Below, one piece after another: positions 11,061 to 19,789 of a stretch of 64,000 bases of DNA. Positions within the stretch are counted from its first letter, which is position 1; the number at the start of each line of letters is the position of its first letter. This DNA comes from Parerythrobacter_A sp963799315 (GTDB taxonomy: Bacteria; Pseudomonadota; Alphaproteobacteria; Sphingomonadales; Sphingomonadaceae). The DNA lies in assembly GCA_963799315.1 (NCBI GenBank), contig CAWCWP010000001.1, forward strand, positions 496,001 through 560,000, given 5' to 3'. The notes beneath the pieces are model-generated. The model did not search any database, was not told where the DNA came from, and saw nothing but the letters and a program-made list of their open reading frames with translations. Position numbers and translations under genes: made by a program.

Positions 11061-12710
11061 TCAGCCACCGCCGCCATGTGCGCCGCCAAGCGGTGCGCGG
11101 CGTGGCTTCGTCTTGCCGGGATGGCGGCCATCGTCGTCCCATTCGATGCGATAAAGGTCGAACCGGCGGTCGGCGAGATTGCGCACGGTCCCTTCGGCGC
11201 GGGCCCAGCTGAGATCGGCCAGGTTGATGTCGCTGATGGTCAGCGTTTCCACATTCTCGCTGGCTTCGGCGGCGATACCGTCGCGCGCGAAGGGGAAATC
11301 GCACGGCGTCAGGATGCAGCTTTGCGCATACTGGATGTCCATATTGCCGACATTGGGCAGGTTGCCGACATTGCCGCTCATCACCACGAAGCACTGGTTT
11401 TCGATGGCGCGGGCCTGCGCGCAATAGCGCACGCGCAGGTAGCCCTGGCGGCTGTCGGTGCAGAACGGCACGAAGATGATCCGCGCGCCTTCGTCGGCCA
11501 GCCGGCGGCTGAGTTCGGGGAATTCGCTGTCGTAGCAGATCTGCACGCCGATGGGGCCGCAATCGGTGGGGATGACGTCGATGGTGTCGCCGCCCTTGAT
11601 GTTCCACCAGTATCTCTCGTTGGGGGTGGGGTGGATCTTCTCCTGTTCGTGCACCGCGCCGTCGCGCAGGCAGACATAGGCGACATTGTGGATGTCGCCA
11701 TCGTCCATGCGGGTCGGGTGCGACCCGGCGATGATGTTGATGTTGTAGCGCATCGCCATGTCGGAGATGTCGGCTTTCAGGCGCGGCGTGTATTCGGACA
11801 GGCGCTCGATCGCCTCGACGGGCGACAGCTCCTTTTCCTCGTAACTCAGCAGCATCAGCGTGAAGAGTTCGGGAAAGACGATGAAGTCTGCTTCGTAATC
11901 GCTGGCGACATCGACGAAATATCGCAGCGCGCCGAGAAATTCGTCGTAATCCTTCACCGCGCGCGCTTGCAACTGGCAGGTGGCGACGCGCACCGCCTCC
12001 ACCCCGCGCGGCAGGCGTTTCTTCACCGGCTGGTCGCGCTCGACATAGGGGTTGCGCCAGACCATCAGCACGGCGTTGCCGTCCGACCTTTTGTCTTCGG
12101 GCAGGTAGTTTTCGACGATGCGTTCCGGCTCGAACCCGTTGGCGAGCTGGAACCGCAGCACGGGATCGTGGAGCTTGCCGCTGACGACCTGCTCCAGATA
12201 GTCTTCCGGCCCGTCCACCTTGCGGCGGTTGCGGCGGTAATGCGGCATCCGCCCGCCGAAGACGATGCCGGTCAGCTCGCGCTGTTCGGCCAGCGCGCGG
12301 CGTTCCTCGTACAGCCGCCGCCCGATGCGCACGCCGCGCACCTTGGGATCGACGCACATCTCGTAGCCATACAGCCAGTCGCCGGTGGGATCGTGGCGGC
12401 TGCCATAGCCATTGCCGGAAATCTCGTCCCAGTCATGCGGCGCAAAGACGACCGGTTCGGGCAGCTGCATGCTGGCGCAGTACCCGACCACTTCCTCGTC
12501 CAGCAGGGCGACCCAGCATCCTTCGGGAAAGTTGTTGATCTGCCCGCGTATCTCGCTCTGCGTATAGGCAGGCAGATCGTCATAGGCACGGCGCACCAGC
12601 GCGGAAATCCCGCGCACGTCTTTCATCCGCGCATTGCGCAGCTCCAGACGGCGCGAGCCGAACTTTTCCGCCGTTTTGCGGGGTTTGCGTTGCTGAGCTG
12701 TCTTTGCCAC
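11061..12710 (-). CDS. GNAT acetyltransferase-nitrilase fusion protein
   Basis: A 549-residue two-domain protein. Residues about 20-210 form a GNAT N-acetyltransferase domain with the acetyl-CoA motif VDPKVRGVRIGRRLYEERR. Residues about 245-530 form a carbon-nitrogen hydrolase (nitrilase superfamily) domain with the Glu-Lys-Cys triad in FIVFPELFTLM, EKIHPTPNE and GVQICYDSEFPE. The fusion is a recognised architecture but its substrate is not known. The frame is intact through the join, so the fusion is real here. Likely a cytosolic amidase or ester/amide-forming enzyme. It is divergent from the antiporter only by a 57-base gap and not obviously in an operon. Confidence 0.85.
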   Translation of the reverse strand: MAKTAQQRKPRKTAEKFGSRRLELRNARMKDVRGISALVRRAYDDLPAYTQSEIRGQINNFPEGCWVALLDEEVVGYCASMQLPEPVVFAPHDWDEISGNGYGSRHDPTGDWLYGYEMCVDPKVRGVRIGRRLYEERRALAEQRELTGIVFGGRMPHYRRNRRKVDGPEDYLEQVVSGKLHDPVLRFQLANGFEPERIVENYLPEDKRSDGNAVLMVWRNPYVERDQPVKKRLPRGVEAVRVATCQLQARAVKDYDEFLGALRYFVDVASDYEADFIVFPELFTLMLLSYEEKELSPVEAIERLSEYTPRLKADISDMAMRYNINIIAGSHPTRMDDGDIHNVAYVCLRDGAVHEQEKIHPTPNERYWWNIKGGDTIDVIPTDCGPIGVQICYDSEFPELSRRLADEGARIIFVPFCTDSRQGYLRVRYCAQARAIENQCFVVMSGNVGNLPNVGNMDIQYAQSCILTPCDFPFARDGIAAEASENVETLTISDINLADLSWARAEGTVRNLADRRFDLYRIEWDDDGRHPGKTKPRRAPLGGAHGGGG

Positions 12711-12726
12711 GATGTCTCACTCATCC

Positions 12727-12811
12727 CGTCATTGCGAGCGAAGCGCGGCAATCCAGAGCGTCTCGTATCGTCCCTGGATTGCCCCGTCGCCTATGGCTCC
12801 TCGCAATGACG
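12727..12811. repeat. Palindromic intergenic repeat (CGTCATTGCGAG family)
   Basis: CGTCATTGCGAG (12727-12738) is inverted at 12800-12811, and GCAATCCAG (12748-12756) is inverted as CTGGATTGC (12774-12782), forming a nested hairpin. It nearly fills the gap between icd and the GNAT-nitrilase gene, which share an orientation. A half copy occurs at 56833-56868. This repeat type is widespread between genes in alphaproteobacteria. Confidence 0.85.
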
Positions 12812-12834
12812 AGCTCGGCTTTGTTACCGGCAGT

Positions 12835-14050
12835 TTACGCAGCCATCTCTTTCTCGAGGTTGGTCACGATGGCTTCGAAGAACTGCTCCGTCGTCAGCCA
12901 GTTCTGCTTCGGCCCGATCAGCAGCGCCAGATCCTTGGTCATCTGGCCGTTCTCGACCGTTTCGATGCAGACCCGCTCCAGCGTTTCGGCGAATTTCATC
13001 ACTTCGGGCGTATCGTCGAACTTGCCGCGATACATCAGGCCGCGCGTCCACGCGAAGATGCTGGCGATGGGGTTGGTGCTGGTCGCCTTGCCCTGCTCGT
13101 GCTGGCGGAAATGGCGCGTGACGGTGCCGTGCGCGGCTTCGGCTTCAACCGTCTTGCCGTCGGGCGTCATCAGCACGCTGGTCATCAGGCCGAGCGATCC
13201 GAAGCCCTGCGCCACGATGTCCGACTGCACGTCGCCGTCGTAGTTCTTGCAGGCCCACACGAACTTGCCGCTCCACTTCATCGCGGCGGCGACCATGTCG
13301 TCGATCAGGCGGTGTTCGTAATGGATGCCGGCCTTCTTGAAGGCATCGGCATATTCCGCTTCGAACACTTCCTCGAACAGATCCTTGAAGCGGCCATCGT
13401 ACTTTTTCAGGATGGTGTTCTTGGTGCTGAGATAGACCGGCCATTTGCGGTCAAGCCCGTAGGCGAAGCTGGCGCGCGCGAAATCGCGGATCGAGTTGTC
13501 GAGATTGTACATCGACATGCGCGACACCGGGGCTTTCGAATTCGAACACGTCGATATCGATGTTCTTGCCGTCCTCGCCTTCGAACACCATGCGCAGCTT
13601 GCCCGGACCCGGGATCAGCGTGTCCTTGGCGCGATACTGGTCGCCGAATGCATGGCGGCCCACGACGATGGGATCGGTCCAGCCGGGGACGAGGCGCGGC
13701 ACATTGTCGATCACGATCGGCTCGCGGAAGACCACGCCGCCCAGGATATTGCGGATCGTGCCGTTGGGGCTGACCCACATTTTCTTCAGGCCGAATTCCT
13801 CCACGCGCGCTTCGTCGGGCGTGATGGTGGCGCATTTCACGCCGACGCCGTGTTCCTTGATCGCATTGGCGGCATCGACGGTGATCTGGTCGTCGGTCTC
13901 GTCGCGGCTTTCGATGGAGAGGTCGTAATATTTCAGGTCGATATCGAGATAGGGCAGGATCAGCCGTTCGCGGATCCACTGCCAGATGATTTTCGTCATT
14001 TCGTCGCCATCGAGTTCGACGACGGGGTTCTTGACCTGAATTTTCTGCAT
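12835..14050 (-). CDS. icd: NADP-dependent isocitrate dehydrogenase (one frameshift)
   Basis: TCA-cycle enzyme converting isocitrate to 2-oxoglutarate with NADPH formation. It belongs to the roughly 405-residue dimeric subfamily: QVKNPVVELDGDEMTKIIW, NGTIRNILGG, NYDGDVQSDIVAQGFGSLG, EAAHGTVTRH and NPIASIFAWTRGL are all present. An extra base at 13519 breaks the frame; removing it reads FESPGVAMSMYNLDNSIRDF, giving 404 residues. The start at 14050 (MQKIQVKNP) matches homologues; an upstream ATG at 14122 would add an unlikely tail. Probably monocistronic. Confidence in identity is high; the frameshift is likely an error. Confidence 0.94.
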
Positions 14051-14144
14051 GATTGCCTGTTGCCTTTTTGTATCGGGATAATCGGTTGCTGCGCGCTGTA
14101 GCAGAGGGTGGCCCCCGTTCAAGATGGCCCCGCTGTCCCGATCG

Positions 14145-14834
14145 CTAGATCGGCAGGACTTCTTCCAGCAGCGCAGGCGGCGTTTGCAGGTGCATCGCTT
14201 CGGGGCGGGCCACGAAGGGACGCTGCTTTACCCATGCATCCTGCGTGGCGCATTCCAGCAGGAACGCGGCAAGGTCCGTGCGGCGGGTGCGCAGCGTGCC
14301 TTTTGGCAGTCCGTCGGCGGAGGCCTCCACGCCGCCGGTCTGGTCGCGGTCGAGCAGCCAGCCGGGGCGCACCGCTGTCCAGTCGATATCGTCGCATGCC
14401 TCCAGCACATATTCCATCGCTGCCATCTGGCGGAAGATACCGAGCAGCGGCACTGTGGCGGCGCGGAACCATAGCGGCACGCCCGCATCCCGCGCGGCGA
14501 AGGCGGCGGAGATGACGACCAGTCGTTTCACTTGGGCACGTCGCATGGCCTCGACAATACGCACCGCGCCTTCGGTATAGAGTGGTGGCGGGTCGGCCAG
14601 TGTCTGTGGATCACGGCCAAGGCCCAGCGCGGAAATCACCGCGTCGCATCCGTCGGCGGCATCGCCCAAGCCGTCTTCGAGGATGTCGGCCACGAACGGT
14701 TCGAATGCGGGGTCGTTACAGAAGCCGTCGTCGAAATCGCGTTCGACGCCGCGCACCGTATGCCCGGCGGCAAGTGCCTGTTCGAGAACGTGTTTGCCGG
14801 TGTCGCCCGTTGGGCCGAGAAGGAGAAGTTTCAT
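14145..14834 (-). CDS. NAD(P)-binding Rossmann-fold protein (NmrA/SDR-like)
   Basis: A 229-residue single-domain protein with an N-terminal dinucleotide-binding motif, MKLLLLGPTGDTGKHVLEQA (GxxGxxG), followed by DAVISALGLG and VKRLVVISAAFAAR. It resembles atypical short-chain dehydrogenases of the NAD(P)H-binding (PF13460) type that often act as flavin reductases or regulators. No substrate can be assigned. The start at 14834 was chosen because the Rossmann strand begins there and AGGAG-like purines are absent further up. It lies between tRNA-Val and icd on the same strand as both. Confidence 0.75.
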   Translation of the reverse strand: MKLLLLGPTGDTGKHVLEQALAAGHTVRGVERDFDDGFCNDPAFEPFVADILEDGLGDAADGCDAVISALGLGRDPQTLADPPPLYTEGAVRIVEAMRRAQVKRLVVISAAFAARDAGVPLWFRAATVPLLGIFRQMAAMEYVLEACDDIDWTAVRPGWLLDRDQTGGVEASADGLPKGTLRTRRTDLAAFLLECATQDAWVKQRPFVARPEAMHLQTPPALLEEVLPI

Positions 14835-14925
14835 ACCCCACAAACACCCGACGCGGCAAATCGTGCCGGACATGCTGCCTATTATGTATCCGTGGGAATG
14901 GGGCCTTCGGAATCTGGGAGAACGA

Positions 14926-15000
14926 TGGTGGGCGTAGGAAGAGTTGAACTTCCGACCCCTGCAATGTCAATACAGTGCTCTACCACTGAGCTATACGCCC
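14926..15000 (-). tRNA. tRNA-Val (GAC)
   Basis: A 75-base cloverleaf including an encoded CCA. The acceptor stem pairs GGGCGTA with TACGCCC, the D arm contains AGCTCAGTGGTAGAGC, the anticodon loop TTGACAT reads GAC on a CTGTA/TGCAG stem, and the T arm contains GTTCAAC. The 5' leader (15001-15011) and 3' trailer are complementary, so the precursor can extend its acceptor stem. Confidence 0.96.
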
Positions 15001-15099
15001 GCACCATCGTTGTTGCCGCGCCGTTCCAGGCGTATCGACAGGCGCGCGCAGTAGCGGGCTGCCGGTCGCGGCGCAAGCGTGTCTGTCCCTGTATCGCGC

Positions 15100-15490
15100 C
15101 TAAAGCGAGGCAGCCGCATCGCCAGCGAATATCCGTTCCACTTCCAGCACCAGATCGCGCAGGTGGAACGGCTTGGACAGCACCTTGGCCTGCGGCTGTT
15201 CGCGGCTGGCCTTCAGCGTCACGGCGGCAAAGCCGGTGATGAACATCACCTTCGTGCGCGGGCTGATCTCGCTGCATTTCTGCGCCAGTTCGATGCCGTC
15301 CATTTCGGGCATCACGATATCGGACAGCAGCAGGTCGAAATGCTCCTGCCTCCAGCAAGGGCAGCGCCTCCGTGCCGCGATCCACGGACATGACCGCATA
15401 TCCGGCATTTTCGAGGGCGCGGGAAAGATAGGTGCGCATCGCATCGTCGTCTTCGGCAAGCAGGATGCGTAGTTTGGCGGTGTCGTTCAT
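15100..15490 (-). CDS. cpdR: Single-domain response regulator CpdR (one frameshift)
   Basis: Receiver-only protein which, in its unphosphorylated state, delivers ClpXP to the cell pole for timed degradation of cell-cycle regulators; it receives phosphate from CckA through ChpT. The sequence shows the acidic cluster LLAEDDDAM, phospho-Asp in LLLSDIVMPEMDG, the Thr switch region VMFITGFAAVTL and Lys in VLSKPFHLRDLV. No output domain follows. An extra base at 15345/15346 breaks the frame; removing it reads LPLLEAEHFDLLL and gives 129 residues. CpdR next to N-formylglutamate amidohydrolase is a conserved alphaproteobacterial pairing. cckA, its source of phosphate, is also in this window. Confidence 0.9.
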
Positions 15491-15631
15491 GGCGTTGCCT
15501 ATAGCCGCGTTCGCTTAAGAAATCCTGTCCCGATCCACCGTGTGACCCTGTATGATACGGCAATTCAAAAGAAATTTTGATGGTGCCGCCATTTTGACAC
15601 GCCGTCGCCTGCCGTGCAGCAGCTCAGGACG

Positions 15632-16640
15632 ATGACAGTGGCACTCCAATCCGGCTCCGATTCGCGGACGATGCGCGGGGGAACCATCCCCGGAACGCGC
15701 CAGCCGGCCTTTACGCTGGTAACACCGAAAGCGCCCGCGCTGCCCGTGATCCTCGCGGCACCGCATGGCGGCCGGACCTATCCCGAAGCCCTGTGGGCAG
15801 CGATGCGGCAGCCGGTATCGTCGGCGCTCGCGCTGGAGGACCGGCTGGTCGACCGGCTGGCGCGGGAAAGCGGTACGCGGACAGGTGCGGCGGTGCTGAC
15901 CGCGCAGGCGCCGCGCGCGATGATCGACCTGAACCGCGCGCCCAATGAAATCGACTGGACGATGGTGGCGGAAGGCGCGCCGGGTGGAGCAGGTGCCGAC
16001 AAAGCGAACGGGGCGGGGGCGAACCGCCGAGTGCGCAGCGGGCTGGGGCTGGTGCCGCGCCGCGTGGCCGGGTTGGGCGAAATCTGGCGTCGCCCGCTGA
16101 CCGGCGCGGCGCTGGATGCGCGGATCGGACAGGTCCATGCACCGTATCACGCGGCGCTGGGGCAAACCCTGGCCGAATATCGCGACCTGTTCGGTGCGGT
16201 GCTGCTGCTGGATGTCCATTCCATGCCGCCGCTGAAATCCCCAGAGGCGGGGCAAGTGGCGGGGCAGGCGGCGGCGGACTATGTCATCGGCGACCGCTTC
16301 GGGGCCGCGGCGAGCGACCGGCTGGCCGCCATCGCGCTGCGTGTGCTTTCGTCTGCACAGGCACGTTCGGGGCAGGCAGGTTCGCAGCAGGCGGGTCCGT
16401 GCGCGCATAACCGGCCCTATGCGGGCGGATATGTGCTGGAACGCCATGCCGATCCGGCGGGCGGCATCCATGCCATGCAGCTGGAAATCAGCCGCGACCT
16501 CTATCTCGACAGCCGCGCACGATAATGCGGGTGCGGGATGGGGCGGGGTTGTGGACGCCATCGTCGCGCTGACATGCGCGCTGGGCGAAGAGATACGGCG
16601 TATCGGCGACGAACGGACCTTGCCGGTCGCCGCCGAGTAA
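15632..16640 (+). CDS. N-formylglutamate amidohydrolase (one frameshift)
   Basis: Zn-dependent hydrolase releasing formate and glutamate from N-formylglutamate (last step of one histidine catabolic route) or acting on related N-formyl compounds. Motifs: VILAAPHGGRTYP, AMIDLNRAPNEID, LLLDVHSMPP and HNRPYAGGYVLERH. An extra G at 16517 truncates the frame. Removing it adds DSRHDNAGAGWGGVVDAIV and ends at 16640, for 335 residues. ATG at 15632 has AGGA just upstream; an in-frame GTG at 15614 is the alternative. No other hut genes are nearby, so a histidine-degradation role is unproven. Divergent from cpdR. Confidence 0.85.
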
Positions 16641-16645
16641 CGTCG

Positions 16646-17434
16646 TCAGACTTGCGCGTCGGTCTGGCCGCCGCTGAGGTCGGGGCCTTTGCCCTGCGCC
16701 TGCTGCCGACCGAAGATCGCGCGCATCAGTTCCATCGAGAATATCTGCGAATAGACGAGCGCCATCATGCCGTTCTGGTTCCAGGTGCGCAGGACGTCGC
16801 CGCGCACTTCGCGCAGCTTTTCCTGGTTGATCATCTGGAAACCGCGATAAACGAACGGCTTGTCGGGGTTGTCCGGCGTGGTGATGCCAACCTCGCCGTC
16901 CATCAGCAGGTCGTGCTTTTTCAGCTCTTCGATGAAGTTCTTCGTGCGCTGGCCCGCCGCTTCGAAATCCTCGCAGAATTTCAGGACGTTCTGCGTCTGC
17001 TCGCTGGCCTTTTCGCCGTCGAACAGTGGCTCGCCGTCGTCGAATTCACCGACCGATTCCGCCGTGGGATCGAAGCACAGCGACAGCGTGTCGGCCTTGT
17101 CGTCCAGCTTGGCGAGCATGAAGGGATAGCGGCGGATATAGGCCGGAATGTAGATCGGGTCGTTCACCTTGCCCTCGTCGTCGACGAAGATGTTCACGCC
17201 TTCGTTGAGGCCCATCAGCGCCAGCGGCAGGGGGTTGTCGCCAGACGAGAACACGATGGGGAAATCGCGCTGCGCCTGCACGAATTCGTCCACCGTCAGC
17301 GGGATCGCATGCTGGCCCTTCAGCCAGTTTGCCGAATCCATCGGCCTGCTCTTGTATTTGGAATGATCGCGGCTGTTGAGCGGCATCAGGTCTTTGTAGA
17401 ACAGGGGCAGGGTGGACTGCGGCGCGCTGGCCAT
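16646..17434 (-). CDS. SapC family protein
   Basis: A 262-residue protein of the SapC family (named after a gene of Campylobacter S-layer loci, though its role in alphaproteobacteria is unknown). Conserved stretches are PLNSRDHSKYKSRP, AIPLTVDEFVQAQRDFPIVF, YIPAYIRRYPFMLAK and LCFDPTAESVGEFDDGEPLF. No signal peptide or membrane helix is apparent. The start at 17434 (MASAPQSTLPLFYKDL) matches the usual family N terminus; the longer frame begins in non-conserved sequence. It converges with the N-formylglutamate amidohydrolase, five bases separating the stops. Confidence 0.8.
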   Translation of the reverse strand: MASAPQSTLPLFYKDLMPLNSRDHSKYKSRPMDSANWLKGQHAIPLTVDEFVQAQRDFPIVFSSGDNPLPLALMGLNEGVNIFVDDEGKVNDPIYIPAYIRRYPFMLAKLDDKADTLSLCFDPTAESVGEFDDGEPLFDGEKASEQTQNVLKFCEDFEAAGQRTKNFIEELKKHDLLMDGEVGITTPDNPDKPFVYRGFQMINQEKLREVRGDVLRTWNQNGMMALVYSQIFSMELMRAIFGRQQAQGKGPDLSGGQTDAQV

Positions 17435-17543
17435 CGCGGTATCTCCGAAAATCGAGACAAGGGGGAGGGGCGAGGCAAAACGCGGCACCCGATGTGAAGC
17501 GCGCGCTGTAATGCCAGCCCCCGCCACATGCAAGCCGACTGCC

Positions 17544-18995
17544 TTAGCGGGCCGGTTCCGCCGCCAGCAGCTTGCCGGGGTTGAGGATGCCTGCCGGATC
17601 CAGCGCCTTTTTGACGCGCCGCATTATGTCAAGCGAAACCGGATCGCCGAGCCGCTCCAGCTCGTCCACTTTCATCTGGCCGATACCGTGTTCGGCGCTG
17701 ATGGAACCTTCATACTGCGTGACAATATCGTGAACGAAAGCACTGATTTCCTTGCCTTTATCGTCCATCCAGCTGGCCGGTGTGCCGGGCGGGGCGAGGA
17801 CGTGGAAATGCACGTTTCCGTCGCCCAGATGGCCGAATGCAATAGCCCGGTTCTGGCCTAAACTTCCCTCAACTTCCCGCGCTTCGACTGCGGCGATGGC
17901 CTCCGCAATGAAGTCCGCCATCCGCGCCACCGGCACGCTGATATCGTGCTGCATCGCCGGCCCTATCGCGCGCTCTGCGGGAGAGATCGAATCGCGTAAC
18001 AGCCAGAACGCCTCCGCCTGGCTGTCGCTCGCCGCGATGGTCGCATCGGCGATCAGCTCCGCCTCGAACGCCGTCTCCAGCAGCGCCTGCGCCCGGTCCG
18101 GCAAGGCATCGGCATCATCCGCATCGCCTGCCAATTCGATCAGCGCATGCCATGCGTGCGTTCCTGCCAACGGCGCACGCGCGTCGGGCAGGTAGTCGAG
18201 CACCGCGTCGAGCGAATGGGCGGGCAATATCTCGAACCCCTCCAGAACATCGCCGACACTGGCCTGCGCATGGAGCAGCAGCCGACGCGCATCGTGGATC
18301 GAGCCAAGGCCCGCCCACATCACGGTGCGCGCCGCGATGGCCGGGACCAGCCGCAGCGTTGCCGCCGTGACGATGCCAAGTGTTCCTTCCGACCCGATCA
18401 GCAGCTGTGTCAGGTCGAAGCCGCGATTGTCCTTTTTCAGCGGCGTCAGCCGGTTCAGCACGCTGCCATCGGCCAGCACCGCCTCCACCCCCAGCACCTG
18501 CGCCCGCATCGTGCCGTGGCGCAGCACTTGCGTCCCGCCCGCATTGGTCGCGATCAGCCCGCCGATAGTCGCCGAACCCTTGCCGCCCAGCGTCAGCGGG
18601 AAGCGCATATCCGCCGCCTCCGCCGCCTCGTGCAGCGTCTGCAGGATCACGCCCGCCCCGCAAGTGACGCTCGCGCCATCGCGGTTCACGGTGCCAAGCG
18701 TGTCCAGCCGCCGCAGCGACAGCAGCAGCGCCGTGCCGCTATCGTCGGGCGTCGCGCCGCCGGACATCCCGCTATTCCCGCCCTGCGGCACCACCGGTAC
18801 GCCATGCGCGCTGCACAGCGCGAGCAAGGCCGACACCTGCGCCGTGTCCGCCGGTGCCGCCAGCGCCAGCGCCGCCCCGGTATAGCGCCCGCGCCAGTCG
18901 GTCAGCCACGGCGCGATCTGCTCGGCATCGCGGATCAGCCCGCGCGGTCCGAGGATGGCCTCGGCGGCTTCGAGAAAGGTTTCGCGGGTGCTCAT
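17544..18995 (-). CDS. FAD-binding oxidoreductase (D-lactate/D-2-hydroxyglutarate dehydrogenase type)
   Basis: A 483-residue flavoprotein with an FAD_binding_4 domain (VPQGGNSGMSGGATPD, LGGKGSATIGGLIATNAGG, GSEGTLGIVTAATLRLVP) and an FAD-linked oxidase C-terminal domain with the metal/substrate region FGHLGDGNVHFHV and ISAEHGIGQMKVDEL. It oxidises a D-2-hydroxy acid; homologues include GlcD, Dld and D-2-hydroxyglutarate dehydrogenase, and sequence by eye does not separate them. No glcE or glcF partner is adjacent, which favours a single-chain D-2-hydroxyacid enzyme. The start at 18995 (MSTRETFLEAAEAIL) matches relatives. Confidence 0.85.
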   Translation of the reverse strand: MSTRETFLEAAEAILGPRGLIRDAEQIAPWLTDWRGRYTGAALALAAPADTAQVSALLALCSAHGVPVVPQGGNSGMSGGATPDDSGTALLLSLRRLDTLGTVNRDGASVTCGAGVILQTLHEAAEAADMRFPLTLGGKGSATIGGLIATNAGGTQVLRHGTMRAQVLGVEAVLADGSVLNRLTPLKKDNRGFDLTQLLIGSEGTLGIVTAATLRLVPAIAARTVMWAGLGSIHDARRLLLHAQASVGDVLEGFEILPAHSLDAVLDYLPDARAPLAGTHAWHALIELAGDADDADALPDRAQALLETAFEAELIADATIAASDSQAEAFWLLRDSISPAERAIGPAMQHDISVPVARMADFIAEAIAAVEAREVEGSLGQNRAIAFGHLGDGNVHFHVLAPPGTPASWMDDKGKEISAFVHDIVTQYEGSISAEHGIGQMKVDELERLGDPVSLDIMRRVKKALDPAGILNPGKLLAAEPAR

Positions 18996-19129
18996 GCCAC
19001 TCGCCTTATCCGCCGGACACCTTGCACGTCGAGAGGGGGCAGTTAAGCTGGCATTCAATCGTTTCGGCTAGAGCGACGCGCACACCTTCGTTTTCCCGTC
19101 GCTATCGGAACGCTCCTCCCCCTTCCTCC

Positions 19130-19637
19130 ATGCCCAGTTTTGCCAGCCTGTTCCTGCCCCTCGCGCTTGCCTTGCCTGCCGCTTCCGCCAGCGACACTGC
19201 GGAGCCGCGCACGTCCCGTATCGACGATGCAGTCCACCGCCGACACGCCGGTAATTGCTCAGGTGCGGGTGCGGCAGCGCGTCATCATTCGCATCTCTCC
19301 GCGACGGTCCGGCACGGCGGATTTCGTGTCCACCGCCCCCCGGCGCGATCGCCGTCGGCCGGTGGTGGAGCACAAGATGGGCAAGTGTATCGCCCTGTCG
19401 AGCGTCGCCGGTGTTGCGCCGATGGAAGACGACCGGCTGATGCTGTTCCTCAAGGACCGGCGGATCGTGGCGGCAAACCTTGAAAAGGCATGCTCCTCGC
19501 GCGATTTCTACTCCGGCTTCTATGTCGAGCCGCGCAAGGACGGGAAGGTCTGCATCAATCGCGACAAGCTGCAATCGCGCACCGGTGCGAAATGCGAGCT
19601 GACCCGTCTGCGCCAGATGGTGCGCGACGGCACCTGA
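19130..19637 (+). CDS. Secreted hypothetical protein (one frameshift)
   Basis: Small exported protein of about 168 residues. The signal peptide MPSFASLFLPLALALPAASA starts at 19130. A basic region (VRVRQRVIIRIS, then RRDRRRPVVEHKMGKC) leads to a conserved core MGKCIALSSVAGVAPMED, RLMLFLKDRRIVAANLEKAC, SSRDFYSGFYVEPRKDGK and KCELTRLRQM. An extra G at 19229 separates the signal peptide frame from the body frame; without it the junction reads RIDDQSTADTPVIAQ. Three cysteines outside the signal peptide could form disulfides. I do not recognise a named family; role unknown. Confidence 0.6.
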
Positions 19638-19789
19638 CTCCGTCCGTTCCGCGGTCGCCGCAGCCCGCGCCGGATTTCTTGACTTTTCCGCCGTTCGCCA
19701 GCAAGGGCAACGCGCAAGCGTCGCGTGTTTTGCGTAAGGCGCGCCACCGGTCCGGTACGGGCCGCATCATTCGGACACCCCAGACACCC

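Noticed and set aside
12727..12811. CRISPR or mobile-element ends.
   Set aside because: There is no array of regularly spaced repeats and no transposase gene; it is a single intergenic palindrome.
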